From NCBI GenBank assembly GCA_016794785.1, contig JAEUHC010000006.1, forward strand, positions 167,154-231,153: a stretch of DNA of 64,000 nucleotides, given 5' to 3'. Both the position numbers and the translations under genes were made by a program. The DNA comes from Opitutaceae bacterium. Its GTDB lineage: Bacteria > Verrucomicrobiota > Verrucomicrobiia > Opitutales > Opitutaceae. The notes under the pieces were generated by a model. The model was not told the origin of the DNA. It made no database searches and worked only from the letters and a program-made list of their open reading frames with translations. This document shows, in pieces, positions 28,882 to 38,218 of the stretch (within the stretch, counting starts at the first letter, position 1; each line of letters begins with the position of its first letter).

Positions 28882-29669
28882 GCGAGCACCTCCGCTCCGG
28901 TGGGAAATTCCGCCGCTCGCACATCGCGCGCGAAGCGATCGATCGCCTCGCGCACGAGCGAGTCGCCCTCCAAGTAACGCCGGGCAAAACGCGGCTGAAA
29001 CCGTGGATCGAGCCCCAGCAGATCCGAGAGCACGAGCACCTGGCCGGCTGTGCCTGCGCCCGCGCCGATCCCGATCGTGGGAATCGCTCGCTCGGCCGTG
29101 ATCGTGGCCGCCAGCGCGGCCGGGATGCACTCCAGCACCATCGCAAAGGCGCCGCGCGCCTCGAGCTCCCGCGCCTCGGCGCGGATGCGCTCGGCCTCGG
29201 CCACGCTGCGCCCCTGCAACCGGTGCCCGCCGAGCTGGTGCACGGTCTGCGGCGTCAGGCCGAGATGGCCCATGACGGGGATTCCGCTCTGCACAAGATG
29301 CGCGATCACGTCGGCATGGCCCGCGACTCCCTCCAATTTCACGGCTGTCGCACCGGCCTGCATGAGCGTGCCCGCGGCGTCAGTCGCCGCGGCGATCCCA
29401 CGGCGCACCGCAAGAAACGGCAGATCGGCCACCACGAGCATGTCGGATGCACCGCGCCGCACGGCGGCGACGTGCATCGCCATCATTTCCACCGTCGCGT
29501 GAATCGTGGAGGGAAACCCGTGCGCGACCATCGCGAGGCTGTCGCCCACGAGGATCGCGTCGGCCGCGCTGGCGGCGACGAGGCGCGCCATCAACGCGTC
29601 GTAGGCCGTGACCATCACGAGGCCCCGGCGCTCGCGCGCCGCCTGGGCAAATTGGAGGATGGTCTTCAC
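28878..29669 (-). CDS. panB: Ketopantoate hydroxymethyltransferase
   Basis: The 263-residue TIM-barrel protein has VMVTAYDALMARLV, DAILVGDSLAMVAHGF, VVADLPFL, AVKLEGV, VMGHLGLTPQTVHQLGG and IPTIGIGAGAGTAGQVLVL, all PanB hallmarks including the metal-binding Asp and the catalytic Glu in LECIPAALA. It transfers a hydroxymethyl group from methylene-tetrahydrofolate to ketoisovalerate, making ketopantoate. It is the first gene of panB-panC-coaX; the 190-base gap upstream to the metalloprotease stop should hold the promoter. Confidence 0.96.
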   Translation of the reverse strand: MKTILQFAQAARERRGLVMVTAYDALMARLVAASAADAILVGDSLAMVAHGFPSTIHATVEMMAMHVAAVRRGASDMLVVADLPFLAVRRGIAAATDAAGTLMQAGATAVKLEGVAGHADVIAHLVQSGIPVMGHLGLTPQTVHQLGGHRLQGRSVAEAERIRAEARELEARGAFAMVLECIPAALAATITAERAIPTIGIGAGAGTAGQVLVLSDLLGLDPRFQPRFARRYLEGDSLVREAIDRFARDVRAAEFPTGAEVLA

Positions 29670-29861
29670 GCGGGCACGGGGGTTTTCCGGCAGCGGAGAA
29701 CCCGCGCGCAGGCGCGAAGGGACATGGGTGCTTTTCGCATGGCGATGAAGCCTCGGGTCCGAGGTCGGGAGGTTGATGTGTGGGCGTCACGGTCGCGATC
29801 AGGTTCGCGCTGGACCCGGCGAGCTTCATCCGGCGCCGCGCCGCGGCAAACCGAATCTGTG

Positions 29862-32186
29862 TCAGCGCCCGACCTCGTAAACCTCGACCAGCCCCACGCC
29901 CGGCCGCGCCGGCTGATCGCGCGCCGGATCCGAATCGCGCAGCTCAAAGGGCCGCACGATCACGGTGTAAACACCGGGCGGCAGATCCGCGAGAACGCAG
30001 GGTTCGCGGCGGTTGGCCGGCGCAAAGCCGGTCGCGGCGATCTGCCTTTCCCCGTGGGTCGTCACGGTGGGGGAAAAATCGTTGGCCGGGCTCGCGCCGC
30101 CGACCGCGCCGGTGCTCCAGTCGTCGTTGCGCAGCACGAGATCGCCGGCGGCGTTGCGCACCTCCATCTCGGGATCGTCGAGCGCGCCGGCGAGCCCGAA
30201 CGGCGCGCGGCCGAGCGTCGGCCCGAGGGCGCGGATCAGGATGCGCTTCGTGGCGCCCGGCTCGCCGCGCACGACGAAGCCCCCGATCATCTCGCGGCCG
30301 TCGCGGGCGGCGAAGCCGCGCGTGGCCAGGTTTACGATACGCGCGGCGCCGTCCTCGACCTCGAAGACCTCGACCAGGCCCGAGCCGGCCGCGCCACGGG
30401 CGCCTTCGGCGACCGCGCTGTAGGCGCCCGGCGGCAGCGTGAGCAGCACCGCGGCATCCGCGCTCGCATTCGCGAAGGGAAACGCGCCCGCGCGCGCCGC
30501 CGCCGCCATGATCTCGGCACCCGTGCGGCCGCCGCCGAGCGGCACGGACCACTGATCATTCTCGGCGATCACCGCTCCGCCTGAAAAAACCCGCAGCACC
30601 GGATCGGCGATGGCGTCGCCCACACCGAAGCCGCGCAGCGCGGGGCCGGCGGCGCGGATGAGCACCGGCTTCGGCTGCGATCCGCTGATCACGAAGCCCG
30701 CGATCAAGGCCTCCTCGCCGGTGCCGACCGCGGAGCGCGTGGCGACGTTGATGAGCGTGCCGGCCGCGGCGGGTGTCTGCGTTTGCAGCCGGTAGGAGGC
30801 GGCGGCAAACGCAGTGCGCTCGATCGTGAGCGCGTTGTCCGCCTCGCCCGGCAGACCGGCCGCGATGCCGAGCGGCGCGCCCGCGGGGCTGGGCGCGATG
30901 AGCCGCGGATTGGAGAAATACGCGAGTTCGGTGCCCGGCGGATAGGCCATGATGTCGCGATACTGCCGGCCATCGGCGCCGATGAAGCGGTAGCCGTAAC
31001 TGAACGGAAACGCGCCGCCGAACACCCCCGCATTGGGCCGATCATGCGTGCAGCCGAAGAGGTGGCCGAGCTCGTGCGCGACGACCGTCGTGCCTGCGAT
31101 CGTTCCGTATTCGACGATGGAGAAGGCGTAGGGGGCGTTGGTCGCGTCGTCGATGTCGCCGAGGACGAAACTGAGGCCGCTGCTCGCAAAGTCACGGCGC
31201 GCCAGCGCAAGGCACACAAAGTCCGCGCCCGCCTCGTCGCGCAGCGCATGGATATCGTCCATGTGGCCGTCCGATTCCGCCTGCAACGCGGTGAGGGCGT
31301 CGTCCTGGATTTTATTGGAGGCGCTGCGGCTTTCATCGTAGCGCGTCTCGGCGATGCGCACGAGCCGCACGCGCGCGGAGACGAGGCTGGCCGCGAGCAC
31401 ATCGTTGACGCGCATGACCGCGAGGTCGAACGCACTCTGCAAGGCCGCGGTGCGCGCCGCGCCGGAAAGCGTCGGCAGCACATCCTGCGTGTAGAGCATG
31501 AGCAGATGGACTTCGGCGCGCTGAGGATGATCGATCGCGGCCGCCGTGGCCGGGGCGCGCCCGCCCGGGCGCGCCGTTTGAGCGGGTGCCGCCGCGCGCG
31601 TCGGCGGCCGCCGCTCGCCGCCACAAGGCAGCACCTGGGCGGGATCGACGCGGTAGAACTGCGCGAGGTCCGCCGTCGCCGTGCGCAGCGCGAAATTGCC
31701 CAGCACCGGATCCTCGATCGCGGCGTGGAGAAACCCTTCGTTCCACGCGAAGCGCGCCGTGCTCCCGGCTCGACCCTCGATGACGCCCCGGCTCACAAAC
31801 CGATCCGTGCCGAGCCGTTCGCTCCCTTCGATCACAATGCTCAGCGAGCCCCCGCGCGGCAACGGCACCTCGAGCCACCCCTCGCCCGAGGCTTGCCAGA
31901 AAGGCGAACGCGGCCCGGCAGCGAGCCCCGCATCGACGCGCACATAGGTGATCTCCTGCGCGGGCGCAGGAAGCGCGGCATCGAGCGCGGCGGGATCGGG
32001 CGGAGTCACGAAGGCCACGAGCGCGCGCGGCGCGTCGGGCGAGCCGGCGGGCAACCGCGGCGATACGGCAACCGGTGAAGCCGCACGCTCCGGCGACTCA
32101 GACCAGATGCGCCATCCGCCGAAAGCGGCTCCTCCCGCCATCAGGAGCAAGACGATGAGGTGAGGACGCGCAGGGATGCGTGGCAT
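29862..32186 (-). CDS. Secreted reprolysin-like zinc metalloprotease with paired C-terminal repeats
   Basis: The product has 774 residues with an N-terminal membrane/signal segment (LIVLLLMAGGAAFGGW). After a pro-like region of about 220 residues comes a metzincin domain with the zinc motif HELGHLFGCTHD (His371, Glu372, His375, His381) and a downstream DIMAYPP Met-turn, as in M12B/reprolysin-like peptidases. From about residue 478 there are two beta repeats (VLIRAAGPALRGFGVG ... DPVLRVF ... ENDQW, and ILIRALGPTLGRAPFG ... NDDW) shared with the secreted proteins at 19-23 kb, possibly for surface attachment. It is likely an exported protease that matures by loss of the pro-region. Confidence 0.88.
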   Translation of the reverse strand: MPRIPARPHLIVLLLMAGGAAFGGWRIWSESPERAASPVAVSPRLPAGSPDAPRALVAFVTPPDPAALDAALPAPAQEITYVRVDAGLAAGPRSPFWQASGEGWLEVPLPRGGSLSIVIEGSERLGTDRFVSRGVIEGRAGSTARFAWNEGFLHAAIEDPVLGNFALRTATADLAQFYRVDPAQVLPCGGERRPPTRAAAPAQTARPGGRAPATAAAIDHPQRAEVHLLMLYTQDVLPTLSGAARTAALQSAFDLAVMRVNDVLAASLVSARVRLVRIAETRYDESRSASNKIQDDALTALQAESDGHMDDIHALRDEAGADFVCLALARRDFASSGLSFVLGDIDDATNAPYAFSIVEYGTIAGTTVVAHELGHLFGCTHDRPNAGVFGGAFPFSYGYRFIGADGRQYRDIMAYPPGTELAYFSNPRLIAPSPAGAPLGIAAGLPGEADNALTIERTAFAAASYRLQTQTPAAAGTLINVATRSAVGTGEEALIAGFVISGSQPKPVLIRAAGPALRGFGVGDAIADPVLRVFSGGAVIAENDQWSVPLGGGRTGAEIMAAAARAGAFPFANASADAAVLLTLPPGAYSAVAEGARGAAGSGLVEVFEVEDGAARIVNLATRGFAARDGREMIGGFVVRGEPGATKRILIRALGPTLGRAPFGLAGALDDPEMEVRNAAGDLVLRNDDWSTGAVGGASPANDFSPTVTTHGERQIAATGFAPANRREPCVLADLPPGVYTVIVRPFELRDSDPARDQPARPGVGLVEVYEVGR

Positions 32187-32246
32187 GGCGGCGGTTCGAA
32201 GGGGTGAAGTAAAACGACGCCGACAGTTCCACGCCGGTCCGCGGAA

Positions 32247-32738
32247 TCAATGCTGCGCGTCGCGACCGAGCGGCTTTATCAATTCCCTCAATTGCGCGGC
32301 GTGATCGGCCGTGGCGACCTTCTCGGCCACGGCGAGGACTGTGCCATCGCGGTCGAGCACGTAGGCGGCGCGTGCCGGACCGAAGAAAGTCCGCCCATAC
32401 ATTGATTTCTCCACAATCGCATCCGCTGCCTTGGAAAACAGATCCTCCGGGTCGCTCGCGAGCACGTAGGTGATGTTTTTCTTCGCCGCGTATTTGAGGT
32501 GCGAGCCGCAAGTGTCGCGGCTGAGCGCCACGAGATTGTAGCCGGCGCGGTCGAATTCGGCGGCGTGGGCGGCGAGGCTCTCGTTCTGTTTGTCGCAGCT
32601 GCCCGTGTTGTTTTTCATGTAAACCGACACGATGGTGCGCCGGGTGAGGAGGTCGGCGAAGGCGACTTCCGCCGCCGCGTCGCCGCGCACGACCTTGAGC
32701 TTGAAGTTGGTGTTGAGCCGCTTACCGGGGGAAATCAT
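32247..32738 (-). CDS. Peroxiredoxin of the BCP/PrxQ or AhpC/TSA type
   Basis: The 163-residue thioredoxin-fold protein has the peroxidatic Cys in MKNNTGSCDKQN (usual family form TPGCT) and a second Cys five residues into the following helix-strand region (SRDTCGSHLKY), fitting an atypical 2-Cys PrxQ. It keeps YVLDRDGTVLAV near the end. It reduces hydroperoxides with thioredoxin. The altered peroxidatic loop (N-T-G-S-C instead of T-P-G-C-T) is unusual and may affect activity. It stands alone, divergent from the thioesterase gene. Confidence 0.82.
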   Translation of the reverse strand: MISPGKRLNTNFKLKVVRGDAAAEVAFADLLTRRTIVSVYMKNNTGSCDKQNESLAAHAAEFDRAGYNLVALSRDTCGSHLKYAAKKNITYVLASDPEDLFSKAADAIVEKSMYGRTFFGPARAAYVLDRDGTVLAVAEKVATADHAAQLRELIKPLGRDAQH

Positions 32739-32857
32739 GGCCCACGGAAGGGGCGGCCCAGGCGAGGAAGGTCAAATGCCACCCTCTCTTTTCTGCCAAA
32801 AAGAGACTCCGGCGAGGCTTTGACGCGCCGAATAAAACCCTCCAACGTCCCCCGCGA

Positions 32858-33319
32858 ATGAAGTCGGTCAAGGTCCCCGCCCTCGAACTTTTCCTCCACG
32901 AGATGATCCCGCTCGCGAAGGCGATGGGCGTCGGCGTGGAGGTGAGCGACGACCGCGCGCTGACCCTGACGGCCCCCAAGGAGCAGAACAAAAATTCGCT
33001 CAACACGGCCTTCGGCGGCAGTCTCGTCTCGCTGGCCACTCTCGCCGGCTACGGCGTGGTGTGGGAGCTGATGAAAAACGAAAAGGGCGCCGACAAGACC
33101 GAGTGGCGCATCGTCGTGAAGGAGAGCCGCGCCGCCTACCGTAAGCCCGTCATCGGCGACCTCCGCGCGATCTGCGAGCGGCCCGCGCAGGCGGCGATCG
33201 CCGAGTTCAAGGAAGCCCTCGCGCGCTACGGCAAGGCCAAGCTCAAGCTCAAGGCCTCGATCATAGAGGATGGCCAGAGCGCCGTCGATGTGACGGCGGC
33301 GTTTGTGGTGACGCGGTAA
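32858..33319 (+). CDS. YiiD C-terminal-type hotdog thioesterase
   Basis: The 153-residue protein matches the YiiD_C thioesterase pattern: [32 protein letters not shown] in the central hotdog helix region (N and D/G catalytic-loop positions) and [19 protein letters not shown] afterwards. Such enzymes hydrolyse acyl-CoA or acyl-carrier substrates; the substrate is unknown. It has no signal peptide. Upstream on the opposite strand is the peroxiredoxin gene, and downstream is a short palindrome-containing gap. Confidence 0.8.
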   Translation: MKSVKVPALELFLHEMIPLAKAMGVGVEVSDDRALTLTAPKEQNKNSLNTAFGGSLVSLATLAGYGVVWELMKNEKGADKTEWRIVVKESRAAYRKPVIGDLRAICERPAQAAIAEFKEALARYGKAKLKLKASIIEDGQSAVDVTAAFVVTR

Positions 33320-33327
33320 GTCGAGTC

Positions 33328-33405
33328 GGTAGGGCGGCGACTCCGCTCGCCGCCTGTCTAACATTATGCGGAAAGGCGCGGAACGGAGTCCGCGCCCTAC
33401 CCTCA
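33328..33405. repeat. Palindromic intergenic repeat
   Basis: Two arms facing each other, GTAGGGCGGCGACTCC on the left and GGAGTCCGCGCCCTAC on the right, make an imperfect inverted repeat in the gap between the thioesterase and the convergent dUTPase-like gene. The wording resembles the other palindromes found in this window and may be a REP-type element. Confidence 0.55.
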
Positions 33406-33777
33406 TCAGATGTGCTTCGAGTCCGCCTCGTCCTTCTTCACGTAGCCGGTCTCCTGGCGCTGGTGGTTCACCGCGTTTTTCTTGAGATAGGCCTGGTAGA
33501 CGTCGTCGGCCGTCATCCCGAGGGTCTGCGCGAGCGAGACGAGGAAGTGGAAAAGGTCCACGACCTCCACCTTGGCGTTCTGCTCGTCGAACTTCTGGTA
33601 TTTGGCCCACCATTTCCACGGCACGCTGTCGATGAGCTCGGCTGTTTCCTGTTGCATCGCACGGGTGTAGTTGAGGATCCACTTGGCCTTCTCCTCGTCG
33701 GTCGGCGGCGGGAGGTTGACACCGATCCGGGCGTTGAGCGCGTCCTGCATGCGGAAAATTTCCTCAAGTTTGTCCAT
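33406..33777 (-). CDS. Dimeric-type dUTPase / all-alpha NTP pyrophosphatase
   Basis: The 123-residue, all-helical protein from the ATG at 33777 has [18 protein letters not shown] followed by [17 protein letters not shown]. This is the E-x-x-E ... E-x-x-D metal-binding arrangement of dimeric dUTPases (MazG-like superfamily), in which K-W-K/W-W and the D-x-x-H-F motif contact substrate and magnesium. It would hydrolyse dUTP to dUMP, limiting uracil in DNA. The gene is divergent from the RGG-rich protein gene 250 bases away. Confidence 0.8.
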   Translation of the reverse strand: MDKLEEIFRMQDALNARIGVNLPPPTDEEKAKWILNYTRAMQQETAELIDSVPWKWWAKYQKFDEQNAKVEVVDLFHFLVSLAQTLGMTADDVYQAYLKKNAVNHQRQETGYVKKDEADSKHI

Positions 33778-34029
33778 CCGGGCAGGCTGGCGACGGCGCG
33801 CGGCGGGTGGCAAGTGGCAAGTCGCGCCCAAGCGGTGACAGCCGCCCCCACTGTCCGCCGTCAGGCGCTGTCGCGAGCGGAATTTGCAGTTGCCCCTTGG
33901 GGCAGGGCGGGCGAGCCTGTTTCCTTCCTGCATCCGTCGAGCGCGTCCAACCGCGCTCCGGGTGCGCAACCAACCCGGCCGCCCTCCCGCCTCGCGGGAT
34001 GCGCCGCCACCACCAGAGAAAACAACAAC

Positions 34030-35130
34030 ATGTCAGATCCAGAAAAGTCCGCGACGCCGAACCCGGCCTCCGCGGACTTGCTCGCCCCGGCCCCCGCGCC
34101 GGCGGACAGCGCAGCGGCCGCCGCCTCGGCCCCCGTCAGTGCCACGCCCCCCGCCGGCTCATTCGGCGCCACCCGCGGCACCGGCCTCGCCCGGGGCAAA
34201 CGCCCCTCGGCCAAGGCCTCGGCTCCCAGCGCCGCCCCCGCACCTGCCGGCTTCAAGCCGTCGGCCCTCGCGGTGATTACGCCCCAGTCGGAATACAAGA
34301 ATCCGTTCACCGGCGAGACGTCGGTGACCGCGCCTCGTGCCAACGAGCCGGAACTCCCGGCCGCTCCCGCTCCTGCCCCCGCACCTGTTCCGGTCTCGGC
34401 TCCGGCATCGCTCGACGCCGACCCGGTCGCTCCCCTGGCCGCCGAACCGGCCGCCAAGGCAGAGCTCAACATCCTCCCGCCCGAGGCGCCCCGCCGCGCC
34501 GAGACGCGCTGGGAATCCAACGCGCCGGGCTCAGCCCAGCCCGACGCCCGTCCGTCCTTCCAAACCTCGCGCGAACGCCGCGAGCGGCAGGAAGGCCGCG
34601 CGGGCCAGCCCTTCGACCCACGCGAACCCCGCGAACCCCGCGAACCCCGCGATCCTCGCGAGGCGCGCCAGCCGCGCGATCCCCGCGAGCAACGCGAACC
34701 GCGTCAACCGCGCGATCCGCGCGAGGCCCGCGAGCCCCGTTCCTTCGAGCCCCGCGAGCCGCGGGCCCAGGGCGATCGCCCGCCGCGCGAACCGCGCGAA
34801 GCCCGGCCTGAGCCGGTGAAACAATCCGGCGGCTTCCTCGGCTGGCTCAAAGGCCTGTTCGGCGGCAAGAAAAAGGACACCCCTTCCGGCGAACACCGGC
34901 GCGACGGCGAACACCGCCACCGCGGTGATCGGGATCGCGGTGGCCGGGGCGGCGAGGGCCGAGGCCCGCGCGGCGAAGGCGAATTCCGCTCGCACGGCGG
35001 CGAAGGCGATGGCGGTCAGCGCCGTCGTCGTCGTCGCGGCGGCCGCGGCCGATTCCGCGGCGAAGGCGGCGGCGATCGCGGCGACCGCGGTCCGCGCCCC
35101 GAAGGCCAGCAGGGCGGCGGCGCAATCTGA
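34030..35130 (+). CDS. Low-complexity protein with PRE/PRD repeats and RGG-rich tail
   Basis: I recognise no family for this 366-residue protein. The first 190 residues are rich in A, P and S. At about 198-262 runs a tandem of short P-R-[ED] units ([20 protein letters not shown] and onward). A hydrophobic helix then a basic patch follow ([16 protein letters not shown]), and the C-terminus (about 290-366) is G/R-rich with RGG, GDR and [12 protein letters not shown], an RNA-binding type composition. The whole protein is probably disordered. An RNA-associated or condensate-like role is a guess from composition. It lies upstream of a strong terminator and of murA. Confidence 0.75.
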   Translation: MSDPEKSATPNPASADLLAPAPAPADSAAAAASAPVSATPPAGSFGATRGTGLARGKRPSAKASAPSAAPAPAGFKPSALAVITPQSEYKNPFTGETSVTAPRANEPELPAAPAPAPAPVPVSAPASLDADPVAPLAAEPAAKAELNILPPEAPRRAETRWESNAPGSAQPDARPSFQTSRERRERQEGRAGQPFDPREPREPREPRDPREARQPRDPREQREPRQPRDPREAREPRSFEPREPRAQGDRPPREPREARPEPVKQSGGFLGWLKGLFGGKKKDTPSGEHRRDGEHRHRGDRDRGGRGGEGRGPRGEGEFRSHGGEGDGGQRRRRRRGGRGRFRGEGGGDRGDRGPRPEGQQGGGAI

Positions 35131-35152
35131 GGGATCAACAATTCCCGAGACC

Positions 35153-35190
35153 AAAGACCAAGGGTTCGTCCCTTGGTCTTTTTCTTTTCT
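35153..35190 (+). terminator. Rho-independent terminator
   Basis: A perfect 12-bp stem, AAAGACCAAGGG paired with CCCTTGGTCTTT, with the five-base loop TTCGT is followed by a T-rich run (TTCTTTTCTT). It ends transcription of the RGG-rich protein gene, 20 bases past its stop, and separates it from murA. Confidence 0.85.
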
Positions 35191-35226
35191 TGGTCTTTTG
35201 CTCCCTTGGTCCCTAGTCCCTTGGTC
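35172..35226. repeat. Four CTTGGTC direct repeats in front of murA
   Basis: CTTGGTC occurs at 35172, 35189, 35205 and 35220, spaced 15-17 bases, with a weaker CTAGTC in between. The first copy is the right arm of the terminator stem. The array reaches to eight bases before the murA ATG, where no Shine-Dalgarno sequence is seen. It may be a dispersed genomic repeat or a binding-site array. Confidence 0.55.
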
Positions 35227-35233
35227 CCTTCCA

Positions 35234-36523
35234 ATGGCCGATCTCATCGTCAACGGCGGCAAGCCCCTCAGCGGCGTCATCACGCCCTCCGGCAACAAGA
35301 ACTCCGTGCTGCCCATCTTCTGCGCGACGCTTCTCACCGACGAGCCCGTCACGTTGAAAAACGTCCCCGACATCACCGACCTCGACAAGCTCGTCGGCTT
35401 CTTCCGCAGCCAGGGCTCGAAGATCGACTGGAACCGCGACACCGGCGTGATGCGCGTCGATCACTCGTCGTTTCGCGGCACCCTCGCCAACGACGAGCTG
35501 CCGCAGGACATGCGCTCCACGGTGCTCCTCTACCCCGCGCTGCTGCACCGCTTCCGGAAAATCACCATCCACGCCAACACCAAGGGCTGCTCCCTCGGCG
35601 TCCGCGAAATCGATCCGCATCTGGAAATTCTCCGCTCGCTCGGCGCCGTCATCAAGGTGGGCGATCCCCTCGTCATCGCCCTGCCCCACGGTTTCGCCGG
35701 CGCGCGGCACTGGCTCGACTACATGTCGGTCACCGTCACGGAGAATTTCGCGATGGCCGCCGCCCTCGCCAAGGGCAAGTCCACCCTCCTCAACGCCGCC
35801 AGCGAGCCTCACGTGCAGGATCTCTGCGCCGCGCTCGTCGCGATGGGCGCCAAGATCAAGGGCCTGGGCACCTCGATGCTGGAAATCACCGGAGTGAAGA
35901 AACTCCACGGCGCCACCATCACCATCAGCAGCGATTACCACGAGATCGTCACCTTCCTCGCCCTCGGCGCGATCACGGGCGGCGAAGTCCGGGTGAAAAA
36001 ATCCCTCCCGCACCACTTCGATCTCATCACGCGCGCGTTTGCCAAGCTCGGCGTGGTGGTCGAGCACGAGGGCGACACCGCGATCGTGCGGCGCAACCAG
36101 AAGCTCGTCGTCGAGGCGCCCTTCACCGCCAACCTGCTCACCAAGATTGAGGCCGCGCCGTGGCCCTATTTCTCCGTCGATCTGCTCCCGCTCGTGATCG
36201 CGCTCAGCACGCGCGCCGAGGGCACGGTGCATTTTTGGAACAAGGTTTACGAAAACGGCTTCGCGTGGATGCCCGAGCTGGCGAAGTTCGGCGCGCACGT
36301 GCTGACGAGCGACCCGCACCGCATCGTCGTCTTCGGCAACCGCCCGCTGCGCCCCGCGGTCGTGGACTCGCCCTACATCATCCGCGCCGCCGTCGCGCTC
36401 GCGATGGTCGCCGCCGCGATCCCCGGCCGCTCCGTCGTGCGCAACGCCGAGATCATCAAGCGCGCCCACCCGCGCTTCGTCGAAAACCTCCGCAGCCTCG
36501 GCGCGGAGCTGGAATGGAAATGA
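35234..36523 (+). CDS. murA: UDP-N-acetylglucosamine 1-carboxyvinyltransferase MurA
   Basis: The 429-residue product, from the ATG at 35234, shows the EPT fold hallmarks: LIVNGGKPLSGVITPSGNKNSVLP at the N-terminus (kept here only as the start region; Lys and Asn of the K-N motif bind substrate), LLYPALLHRF, and the catalytic-loop Cys in TKGCSLGVREIDPHLE, equivalent to E. coli Cys115, so it should be fosfomycin-sensitive. It adds enolpyruvate to UDP-GlcNAc, the committed step of peptidoglycan synthesis. It follows a terminator and a repeat array, so it has its own promoter. The 3' neighbour is hicA, 31 bases away. Confidence 0.95.
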   Translation: MADLIVNGGKPLSGVITPSGNKNSVLPIFCATLLTDEPVTLKNVPDITDLDKLVGFFRSQGSKIDWNRDTGVMRVDHSSFRGTLANDELPQDMRSTVLLYPALLHRFRKITIHANTKGCSLGVREIDPHLEILRSLGAVIKVGDPLVIALPHGFAGARHWLDYMSVTVTENFAMAAALAKGKSTLLNAASEPHVQDLCAALVAMGAKIKGLGTSMLEITGVKKLHGATITISSDYHEIVTFLALGAITGGEVRVKKSLPHHFDLITRAFAKLGVVVEHEGDTAIVRRNQKLVVEAPFTANLLTKIEAAPWPYFSVDLLPLVIALSTRAEGTVHFWNKVYENGFAWMPELAKFGAHVLTSDPHRIVVFGNRPLRPAVVDSPYIIRAAVALAMVAAAIPGRSVVRNAEIIKRAHPRFVENLRSLGAELEWK

Positions 36524-36554
36524 GGGCTCCGTTGACAAGCTGGCCAGGGATAGA

Positions 36555-36815
36555 ATGAGCAATCCACGCAAGACCCTCGACCGCATTCTCTCCGGGCAGG
36601 CAGACGCCAGCATCGCCTTCAACGATCTGCTTCGGCTGCTGGAGAAGCTCGGTTTCACCTGCCGCATCAAGGGCAGCCACCACATCTTCCACCAAAGCGG
36701 CATTGAGGAGATATTAAATCTGCAGCCAAAAGGCTCGCAGGCGAAATCCTACCAAGTCAGACAAGTGCGTAACGTCGTGCTAAAGTATCAGCTATCCGTC
36801 GCGAAAAATGCCTAA
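36555..36815 (+). CDS. hicA: HicA-type mRNA interferase toxin
   Basis: The 86-residue protein has a small dsRBD-like fold with the catalytic motif CRIKGSHHIFHQ (His in G-S-H-H) and LNLQPKGSQAKSYQVRQV, typical of HicA toxins, which cleave mRNA when freed from HicB. The stop of hicA overlaps hicB by eight bases, the usual toxin-first order. The pair lies between the housekeeping genes murA and ruvB, in the same orientation, probably as a small insertion. Confidence 0.9.
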   Translation: MSNPRKTLDRILSGQADASIAFNDLLRLLEKLGFTCRIKGSHHIFHQSGIEEILNLQPKGSQAKSYQVRQVRNVVLKYQLSVAKNA

Positions 36816-37023
36816 GCCCAACTACGAGGTCATCATCTATTGGAGCGAAGCCGACGAAGGCTTCATCGCGGAGGTGCCCGAGCTTCCCGGCTGCGCCGCG
36901 GACGGCTCCACGCAGGAAGAAGCCCTCGCGAACGTCCAAGTCGTGATTCGTGAGTGGATCGAAACTGCGAAATCGTTGCGCCGCCCCGTGCCCAAGCCGC
37001 GTGGCCGCCTCACGTTTGCCTGA
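36808..37023 (+). CDS. hicB: HicB-type antitoxin
   Basis: The 71-residue protein matches the short HicB family: [30 protein letters not shown] and [16 protein letters not shown], the partial RNase H-like fold that blocks HicA. No separate DNA-binding domain is visible, so autoregulation may be weak or need the complex. It overlaps hicA by eight bases and ends four bases before the ruvB ATG, so ruvB may be co-transcribed with the pair. Confidence 0.9.
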   Translation: MPKPNYEVIIYWSEADEGFIAEVPELPGCAADGSTQEEALANVQVVIREWIETAKSLRRPVPKPRGRLTFA

Positions 37024-37027
37024 TCGC

Positions 37028-38056
<1,029 letters not shown>

Positions 38057-38218
38057 GGCGTCCGGTAAGAATCAGAAATGCCCGAGAGCGATCGAGGAAG
38101 CGACCGGGAGAGGTGGCTGCCGAGAGAGAGACTGAGCCGTTGCGCGGTGCACGCAAAGCGCGGGAGATGTCCGATGCGTCAGCTTGGTTATGCAGGATGA
38201 CCGCTCGCAGTGCGCCCG

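Noticed and set aside
30783..32078. Long plus-strand frame of 431 codons
   Set aside because: It is antisense to the metalloprotease; R/A/E-rich with no recognisable domain.
34620..34815. Regularly repeated units that could suggest a CRISPR array
   Set aside because: The repeats are three-codon PR[ED] units in frame within a coding region, with no spacers of constant length.
35172..35226. CTTGGTC repeats considered as origin iterons or a CRISPR remnant
   Set aside because: The units are only 7 bp, there is no replication gene nearby, and the first belongs to a terminator stem.
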